35,780 nucleotides of DNA from Terfezia claveryi (Eukaryota; Ascomycota; Pezizomycetes; Pezizales; Pezizaceae), in NCBI GenBank assembly GCA_015179025.1, contig WHUX01000375.1:1-35780 (forward strand), given 5' to 3'. Positions within the stretch are counted from its first letter, which is position 1. Each line of letters begins with the position of its first letter. The notes under the pieces are model-generated. The model had not been told where the DNA came from, searched no databases, and saw nothing but the letters and a program-made list of their open reading frames with translations. Below, in pieces: positions 28,822-35,780 of the stretch. The translations under genes were made by a program, and so were the position numbers.

Positions 28822-30199
28822 TGGTAATAGTGAAGGGGCCTATCTATTTAGGGAATAGTTTGGAGGAGTAGAACCTTGCTAGAAGGTTCTTTGTTGATAG
28901 CATCACCTGATCATTGACTTGGTAATTAGGGGAGGCTCTTCTGTGTTTATTGGCTTGCTGAATTTGGTCCTTTTTTGCTTTAGTAAGGTTTTTAGCAACC
29001 TGGTAAAATCTGGTTGTAGGGTTTGAGTAGGTAGGAATTGGGTGAGGCAGGATAGGTGGTGACAAATTAGGCTGGTATCCTAGCTTGGTAACAAAGGAGG
29101 AAAGTCCTCTTGTAGTACTAACTCTTGTATTCACCTCTGTTTGAACAGAAAGTGTGGCTTGTACCCAATTCATTCCCTGCTCCAGCTTCTTAGCTGCAAA
29201 CATAGGAATAATTGTCCTATTCTTTCTTTCACTTGTCTCATCAGTCTGGGGGTGATATGTGGAAGATGCTTTATGCATAATTCCATTTTTCTGCATCCAA
29301 TCTTGAAATGTAGTAGACATAAACAAGGGGTCTTGGTCAGAAACAATTTTATAAGAAAATCTCACATTAGGCTTAATGAATCTTTCAAAGATATCAATAA
29401 CCCCTAATGTGTCAACATTGTCTGTAACAGGTAACAAGAATGTGAAATCAGAATGCCTGTCAGTCATGACTAATAACTTATGAAATAATAATATATGGGG
29501 CTTATCATCTTTAGGAGTTGTATAACCAAGAGTAAATTCAGTACATGAAATCATTACAGGTTCCATACTAAGAAAATCCATAGCCATACTACTCCATAGC
29601 CTAGTAGGTACATTCAGGGGAGTAAGAAATCCAGGAGGTTTCTGTGTGGATCCTTTGGTGATTTGGCAGGTTTCACAACTCCTCACAAATTGTTCAACCT
29701 GCTTATAAAAATCCTGAAAGATGTACTTATTAGTAAGCTCTTCTGCTGTTTTTGCAAGGCCTCCATGTCCAGTGGTGACATGTGCTTGTTGGATAAGGGC
29801 TTCAGAGGCAGAGTTACCTTTAACTTATAGTCCCTTAGAAATAACCATCCTCCAAGCAAAATTCTTCAACAGGTACATAAACCTATCCTGTACCTTTACT
29901 GTAGGTACTTGTTCTCCTTTTTTCACTCTTAAGTACAGTAGTCCAAACACTATATCTTTTTCCAGCTCTTCTCCATAATGCCATTCCAACTCATGATCTC
30001 TTATCTACTCAGCAATTACCAAATCTGGTTCCATGCTTTTTTCATCTTCATCCTGGACTTCTAGTGTCTTTTTCAGGTGGTCACTATTATGGAAGGGCTT
30101 ATTGAGGGCCTTCAGGTTGTTTTTCTTAGTGTCACAGGAGCTGACAAAGTTTTTGTTCAGGTTATAGTAGCCAAGACAATACTTGCATCTTGGTATCAC
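28822..30199 (-). pseudogene. GyE integrase
   Basis: Minus frame from about 30199. It opens with RCKYCLGYYNLN and an acidic linker, with stops near 30003 and 29825. The finger is AHVTTGHGG and SCETC. The core has SMAMDFLS, VSDQDPLF and ETSERKNR, so D, D and E are all present (families usually have GQTER). It ends in NDQVMLSTKNL and IGPFTITKY, the GPF module, after a TAG where Trp is expected. The stretch from 29686 to 28844 is open for 280 codons. Joining the upstream CCHC module needs a 1-nt shift near 30200-30240. Confidence 0.88.
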
Positions 30200-31044
30200 T
30201 TTTCCTCCTGTAGTAGTGACTTTTGGAAGATTTGGGCATAGGTGGGACCAATGACTATCTTGGTTGTATATGCTGCATTTCCTGATGGTTCCTGCTGGGA
30301 GTGGATATTGCAGTGGAAAGAGTTGTTAAGGGGGCATTTGTTGCTGAGGTGAGTGGTTTCCATGCAGTTGGTACATCTAGGAGGAGGAAATTTAGTGTGT
30401 CTGGGACAATCCTCCTTGAAGTGTCCAAATGCCCAACATTTGTCACAAAGATTAATACCAGGATCTTTGTTGCTGCATTGGGTATGTGTGTGGCCATTTT
30501 TTCCACACTAGGAACAAAACTGTTATGTATAAGTTTTGTTAGAGGAAGATAGGAGGATTGGATCCTCAAGACATTTTTCAGGAAGGGTACTGACAGAGGA
30601 TGCAGGTGAGGCTCCTGGAGGAGAAGGAGGCTGAAAGTGCACCTTCTTGTTGTCTGCCTCATCCTTGCACTTAGGTGAGGCTGCCCTTCTTTTCAAGGTA
30701 CCTTCAAAAGTAGGGTTCCAATCCTGAAGGTTTCCCATAACCATAGAACCCCTGTCAGCCCTTCTCAAGGACTGTTCCATCTGTTCTGTAGTCATGGGTT
30801 CCCTGGCTCTTTCCCATTCCTCAAGTTTATCTGAGTCAGAGGACTCATCCACAAGTGTCTATTCCTGTAGGTCCTCTGCCTCAGGGGCAGCAAGAGTAGA
30901 GGGAGAGGAGGTACTAGATTCTTTGTTAATGACTACTTGAAACTTGGGTTTTCTTGTAACTGACCTTCTTCTCTCTTCCTCCTCTTGTTGTTGCTATTGG
31001 GCCTGGGCCCTGGAAGTGGTGGCAGTAGTTTGGACTGCTGCTAG
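30200..31044 (-). pseudogene. GyE CCHC-rich module upstream of integrase
   Basis: One minus frame from 31044 to a TGA near 30200, with stops near 30990, 30863, 30523 and 30510. Ser/Glu/Arg-rich and Pro-rich stretches (PPSPPGASPASS) precede three consecutive C-X2-C-X4-H-X4-C knuckles: C-S-stop-CGKNGHTHTQC, CDKCWAFGHFKEDC and CTNCMETTHLSNKC (about 30520-30330). Integrase follows directly, with no protease, RT or RNase H in between. Two readings are possible: the C-terminus of Gag fused to integrase by a deletion, or a module lying between RNase H and integrase as in GyD. The second is favoured because the upstream part is simply outside the window. Confidence 0.78.
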
Positions 31045-32508
31045 TGTCACGGGGGCCCTATTGACTGATAGCGCTCTTGCAACTATTAGGACGACCGTAA
31101 TTTGCTGCCACAACGATATCTATTCCGCAACACAGAATATCAATCCTATAGCAGTAAAGTTCAATCCAACTATAGTCCCTCATGACAGATCTTATTTCGC
31201 AACACAAAATAAATCCTATGTCACTTGAACGTAAAGTTAACTCAAGACTTAGAACTTTGTAGGCTTCATGTACTCAAGGTGCTCTTACTTTCGATTACTC
31301 ACTGGTGGTAGAATAAATTCAACCGGAACTACTTGCACTATTTATATCCCGTGGTGTTCGTAGATATTCTTATGATAAAAATATTTTATAAAACGCGGGC
31401 CTACCTGTCACCTTGGAATTTCTTCCTAAGTGTTATGCCATCCACACCTTTGTTAATGCAGTTGCTATCTGCACTCGTTGTCACAGATTACTAACCCGAA
31501 CGTAGAGAATATTGCCATGGCTGCATATTATATATACTTCGCTTATAGCTCGCTTATCCCATTAAAGAATTCTTATCCGAGACCACTAAATTCAATTTCA
31601 GATACGTTACCAATCTCCGATACTATCGAATTACCATCCGACAATATCCGAAGGCATCTAATTATGTTTCCGGCAATATTCACTTAATCGTGTCTAGTGT
31701 CCATTGAAAATTATTTTCAACTGCACATAACTCTATGAATAGAAAACCGTGGGTCACAAGTAGATTACCATTGGAAAGGAATCAACACATAGAAGATTAT
31801 AGAATCTTAGTTTATCTCGATACCCAAATTATTCATGGAGTTATTACCAATAATAAGTAAACCTCCTTATAGACCTATATGACTATATTAAAAGTCTTAT
31901 ATCTCTATGAATTTAACTCCGATCATAAAAGGGATTGCAGAAATGGAATCAGGACGAAGAGTAGGTCTAGGTAGAACCTTGAAACATTAAATTCAGAGAA
32001 CTTTATGTTTTGGCCCTACCTTTGGCCTCTGTCCTATACGCACTCCCTTATAGTATCACCGGACACACTTTGGTCTAAAGTGCACCCTCATGGCTTCATT
32101 TTTTTATTTATTTTTAGCGAATTATTTACCTGCAGTTCAGGGTAATAATTCAATATTCAGGGTAACGCCAAGACTTCAGGGTAATAGCCAATATATAACT
32201 AGTATATATATGCTTATAGTCAGCATATTAATCTAAGTATAACTATTGAACCGTTAATCGGATTCTTATGAAACTTGAACCGTAGCTCCATCAAGGGTCT
32301 ATGGACGTTCCATAAGTGTCTTAACCATCTCGGATGATTATAAACCACTCCGAGGTTTATACCCGTTTTATATACTTAACTCTTATAGATAAGTATTAGA
32401 AATGTTTGCACCACACTGCTAAGAGTGTACTTAGAGTTCATGTAGATTCTAGGGTCGTTCTATAAGGGCCCAAGTACCTTTGGTAGGGCTGAATGTCACC
32501 CCATGATA
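31045..32508 (-). repeat. GyT-2 3' LTR
   Basis: 1464 bp. On the plus strand it reads TGTCACGGGGGCCC... to ...ACCCCATGATA, the end being a decayed TGACA with transitions only. TATTTATA is at 31339-31346 in minus sense. It ties the GyT LTR family to this chromovirus pol because a polypurine tract abuts it. Confidence 0.9.
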
Positions 32509-32752
32509 GTGCCTCCCTCCTTAAGGTTCTTGTCTGCAAGAACCTAATTGATTATACAACTAGAATCATTATTGCTACTAACAACAATGGATGGGGCTTA
32601 AGGACCAGTCCTCATGTACGACAGCCAAAACATAGCTGCGTACATCTCATTGCACCCCTGTGACAATATGGCATAAGAAATACAGGTAAAACAAAAAACA
32701 TAAAGATAATTCAAAAAACCTAATGCCTAATATAGGAAAAAAAGAAAAATCC
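32509..32752 (-). other. GyT-2 3' untranslated part with polypurine tract
   Basis: The polypurine tract is 32509-32522 (AAGGAGGGAGGCAC on the minus strand, with CCTT before it). GGTTCTTG and CAAGAACC near 32525-32545 form an 8-bp hairpin around TCTG. The rest shows no feature. Confidence 0.65.
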
Positions 32753-34327
32753 TCACAAGATAACATCAGGGTCCCGAGGCTTATGAGGATTATCCAGATG
32801 GAATTTTTGAATTAAATTGGCTGCTCCATCTTTCAGGTTCTCATATGGTTCCCATGTGTAGTCCTCAGGACCGTAACCCTTACAAGAGACTAAATACATA
32901 ACCTGTCTCTTCCTGAGCTCACTCGTCCTAACCTTTTCCACCTGGTATTCCGATTCTTCGAGGTCAACTGGAGGAGGTGTTGGTGAGCGTCTGCCGGCAA
33001 TCGTGTTAATGTGGTAGGGTTCCAACAAACTAATATGAAAAACTGAGTGAGTTTTGCCTGTACTTAGGGGAAGCTCTAACTCATAGGCATAAGTGCCAAT
33101 AAGCCATTTAATTCTAAACTTCCCTCGTAACTTGTAGTCAAGCTTCTTGGTCAGACGCATTGTTTTGATGTTCTTTGCGTTGACCATAACCCAATCTCCC
33201 ACTTTGAATGTCAGTTTCTTCTTTGCTACCTTGAGATTATAGTATTTGGACATCCGGTCCTGCGCTGCCTTCATGTTCTCCCTCATAGCCTCTCTCATTA
33301 TGTCCAAGGTTTCGACTGTCTTGACTGCCTCAGGGTTGTTCGATTCAGTTCAGGCTTTGGTTGGGTTCTGGAAATTATTTTCTGGGTGTTAAGCATATAC
33401 GGCGAAGAATAGTGTAAGTTTAGTACTAGAGTGGACAGTGTTATTATAACAGAACTTGGCAAATGATAATAACTCGACCCAGTCATCCTGATCCCAACAG
33501 CAATACATCCGTAGATAATGCTCAAGGGTCTAGTTGACTCGTTCGGTTTGACCATCAGTCTGGAGGTGATATGCCGAGGACTTATCCAACTCAACTCCTA
33601 ATAACTGCATTACCTCCATCCAAAATGAACTTGTAAACATCGAATCTTGATCCGAAACAACCCTCTTTGGTAATCCATTCAGCCTCCAAACCTCCTTGAC
33701 AAATATCCCAGCCAACTCTTTTGCCTTTCAGTTTTTTAAGGGAATGAAATATGATATCTTAGTAAACCTATCAATAATAACCTAGATCTGATTATACCCT
33801 TTAACTGGTGGTAAATCAGTGATGAAATCCATCGAAATGTGTTCCCACGGCCTATAGGGGATTGGAAGAGGTATGAGCTTGCCATATTTCTTATATCTTA
33901 CTGTCTTGTTTCTTTGGCAAGCATCGCATGTGCAAATGTAATTTCGTACCCAGTCTTCCATATTAGGCCAGTAGTAATTTCGTTTTATGAGCTCGAGGGT
34001 TTTGTCACGTCCGAAATGACCTGCAACTTTAGTAATATGGCACTGGAAAGCCACTTTCAACTTAAGGAAGTTGTTGTCAGGTATATATAGGGGACGTTCA
34101 TAGGTTACCATGTCATCTTCTAAACCGTAATAATCGAGTCCAAGGTACTCCTTGCCAAACTTCAATGCATTCCAAATCCCTAACCACTTGTCATCCTTGA
34201 GGCCAGCCTCTAGGATTTCTTTTGACCAACTTGATTCTTCTGTTTGTGAGGCTTTTACTGCCATAATACGGTGCGTTACTAGACTCTCCTCACTTGTTCC
34301 TAGTTGGAATTGACTAGGCTTGAACAT
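32753..34327 (-). pseudogene. GyT-2 integrase and chromodomain
   Basis: One frame throughout with at least five stops (near 33780, 33727, 33535, 33390 and 33350), four of which fit Trp or Gln codons. The finger is CHITKVAGHFG and CTCDACQRNK. The core has SMDFITDLPPVKG, VSDQDSMF and TDGQTERVN. FKVGDWVMVNAKN and KLRGKFRI belong to the GPY/F region. The chromodomain is EYQVEKVRTSELRKR, then VSCKGYGPEDYTWEP: the central cage Trp is Cys here. The stop is at 32753. The Met at 34327 is internal, not a start. Confidence 0.9.
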
Positions 34328-35640
34328 CCGAATCGTGTGGTCCTGCTTCTCTCCCCCTCCTTCGAGGTCAGGATCAACCTGACGAGAAAGCGCATCTGCT
34401 TTGCCATTTTTATCACCTGGGCGGTAGATGATTCTAAAATTAAACTGGCTTAGTATTTCAGCCCATCTGGCCTGCCTTCAATTGAGTATCTTAGTGGAAT
34501 TAAAGTACTCAAAGTTCTTATGATCCGTATAACACAATTATCTCCTCTAGAGCACTCATGAGAAAATGTCTCCATTCCTGGAAACAATTGACAATTACGA
34601 CCATCTCTTTGTCATGGACATCATAATTAAGTTCTGCTGGGATAAAGCGTTTCGAATAGTACGCTACTTGGTACCAACGACCATCTGGTTCTTTTTGGGA
34701 TAAATACTAGCTTTTGCTAGATTAGATACATCTGTCTCAATATTTTTGGTCGTTCTGAGTGATAATGGCATAGTATCGAGCAGTGGTGAACCTATATTTT
34801 AACTCATCAAGGCCTGTTGACACTGCTGGTCCAGTTCTAGGGAACTCCATTATGCATTAGTGTCTGAATTGGTAAAGCCAAACTACTAAAGCCTTGAATA
34901 AACCGGCGATAGAAATTAGCAAAACCAATAAACCTCTGCACTTCTTTGATATTCCGAGAGGCCTGCCAGGTGAGGATGTCCTCGACTTTCTTCTACCCCA
35001 TTTGTATCCCCTTTGTACCTACTTTAAATCCCACGAATTCGACTTCTGGGACATGGAAGATACACTTGTCTATGTTAACACAAAGGTTATTCTCCGTTAG
35101 TTTCTGTAGTACCCAACGGACGAGCTCGACATATTCTTCCTCTGTTTGGGTATAAATGAGGATATCATCAATATATACAACTATTCCTCAGTCAATTCCT
35201 TCCGATAGAATATTGTTAACATCTCGCTGGAAAACAGATGGCATATTAGTTAGCCCAAAAGGTATAACTGTATATTCGTATAAGCCATATCTTGTCTTGA
35301 ATGCTGTTTTCCACACGTTCTAGCTGCTATTCGGAGTAGGTTTAACCCGAGTTTGAGATCGAGTTTAGAGTAAACCTGTGAAGTACCAACTTGTTCCATT
35401 AGGGTAGTCATAAGTGGTAAGGGATACTTGTCTTTTTTGGTTATGGCATTGAGCCCTCTATAGTCTACGACTATTCTGAGCTTGCCATTTGGCTGTTTGG
35501 CGAAGAATATAGGAGCGCCAGCACTGCTTTTGCTCGGTCTTATCTTGCCGGTTCGGAGCATCTCATCTAGGTATTCTTTGAGAAGCTCTAGTTCATCAGG
35601 GGAGAGGGGTATAGTTTTCCTGACGGTATGGAGGGAATGG
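34328..35640 (-). pseudogene. pol: GyT-2 reverse transcriptase and RNase H, heavily decayed
   Basis: Fragments in several frames: LSPDELELLKEYLDE, then RTGKIRPSKSSAGAPIFF and KLRIVVDYRGLNAI (35561-35440) of RT; VYIDDI at about 35180-35163, the catalytic box; connection fragments; and RNase H with NYDVHDKEM, YTDHKNFEYF and GKADALSR near 34660-34395. Multiple indels and stops. The 5' side is cut by a T-rich tract. Confidence 0.82.
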
Positions 35641-35735
35641 TTATTTTTTTTGGTTTTTTTTTGGTTTTTTATTTAATCTTTTATTTAGTTATTTTTTTTT
35701 TTTTTTGGGTTATTTTTTTTGAGATTTATTTATTT
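35639..35735. repeat. T-rich low-complexity tract
   Basis: Runs of T broken by GG, ATTTA and similar, replacing the RT N-terminal region expected here. In GyT-2 sense it is A-rich. It could be slippage, the poly(A) tail of another insertion, or a sequence error near a contig edge. Confidence 0.7.
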
Positions 35736-35780
35736 TTGATTTATTCAAACATTTTGAGAGTCGAACAGGATTTGTATGAC

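Larger units (their letters stand above)
26444..31044 (-). mobile_element. GyE: oldest gypsy element, 3' half, minus strand
   Basis: Minus-strand order is a CCHC-rich module (31044-30200), integrase (to about 28817), solo GyD LTR insertion, GPF and chromodomain, tail, polypurine tract, and an LTR from 27423. It is cut at 31044 by GyT-2 and at 26444 by GyT-1. RT and RNase H are not in the window and should lie right of GyT-2. Confidence 0.82.
31045..35780 (-). mobile_element. GyT-2: gypsy chromovirus, 3' LTR and pol in window, 5' part outside
   Basis: Minus-strand order is RT (from about 35640), RNase H, integrase, chromodomain, 3' untranslated part, polypurine tract, 3' LTR (32508-31045). 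The LTR's outer edge joins GyE at 31044. The candidate duplication is GCTAG at 31040-31044; its partner should lie at the far side of the element, right of the window. Confidence 0.88.

Noticed and set aside
31045..32508. Initially taken as a third solo GyT LTR in GyE
   Set aside because: The flanks do not match each other and a polypurine tract abuts its right edge, so it is the 3' LTR of GyT-2.
1..35780. CRISPR arrays, tRNA or rRNA genes, bacterial operons, host genes
   Set aside because: No spaced repeat array, no cloverleaf and no intact non-transposon reading frame was seen; B-box-like motifs in GyM LTRs lack a matching A-box and cloverleaf.

Overview
The window is a stack of long terminal repeat (LTR) retrotransposons and I see no convincing host gene. 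All elements are Ty3/gypsy type (protease, reverse transcriptase, RNase H, then integrase). Every family whose 3' pol end is visible ends in a chromodomain, so these are chromoviruses. The pol proteins resemble those of filamentous fungi. I cannot fix the phylum from sequence alone. Four families are present, with working names used here: GyM (MarY1/Tf1-like, LTR about 1110 bp, TGTTAT...ATAACA), GyD (LTR about 676 bp, TGTAATG...CATTACA), GyT (LTR about 1465 bp, TGTCACGGGG...TGACA) and GyE (LTR start TGTAAGGAAG, end not resolved).

Layout. 1-14089 is GyD-1 (+ strand, 5' end outside the window), split at 1543 by a complete GyM element on the minus strand (1544-8780, both LTRs, 5-bp target duplication GAGAA). 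GyD-1 ends in its 3' LTR (13414-14089), which abuts the middle of GyD-2 (minus, 14090-21714). GyD-2 carries a solo GyT LTR at 15231-16696 (duplication GAGTG/GAGTA) and ends at its 5' LTR (21035-21714). That LTR abuts the gag of GyT-1 (minus, 21715-26443), whose 5' LTR (23509-26443) is itself split by an inverted solo GyT LTR (23870-25329, duplication CTACC). Next comes GyE (minus, 26444-31044), which carries a solo GyD LTR (28142-28816, duplication ATATT) near the end of its integrase. GyE is cut at 31044 by the 3' LTR of GyT-2 (minus, 31045 to the right edge). The inferred nesting on the left is GyM in GyD-1 in GyD-2 in GyT-1 in GyE, with GyE oldest and GyM youngest.

No element looks autonomous. 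GyM is closest: its two LTRs differ at roughly 20 sites by eye, nearly all transitions, and its 1234-codon pol frame has only three nonsense codons, each explained by one transition. GyD-1, GyD-2, GyE and GyT-2 carry many stops, mostly TGG to TAG/TGA, CAG/CAA to TAG/TAA and CGA to TGA, plus scattered single-base indels.

Most interesting observations: (1) GyD has a Cys/His-rich module of about 450 residues with two CCHC zinc knuckles between RNase H and integrase, besides the usual Gag knuckle; GyE shows three CCHC knuckles in the same place next to its integrase. (2) GyM has no tRNA-type primer site but has a 9-nt self-complementarity between the base next to its LTR and the predicted mRNA 5' end, the Tf1-type self-priming arrangement. 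(3) The GyD LTR carries paired TGACTCA (Gcn4/CPC1-type) sites upstream of TATAAATA. (4) The GyD protease motif lacks the usual DSG/DTG in both copies.
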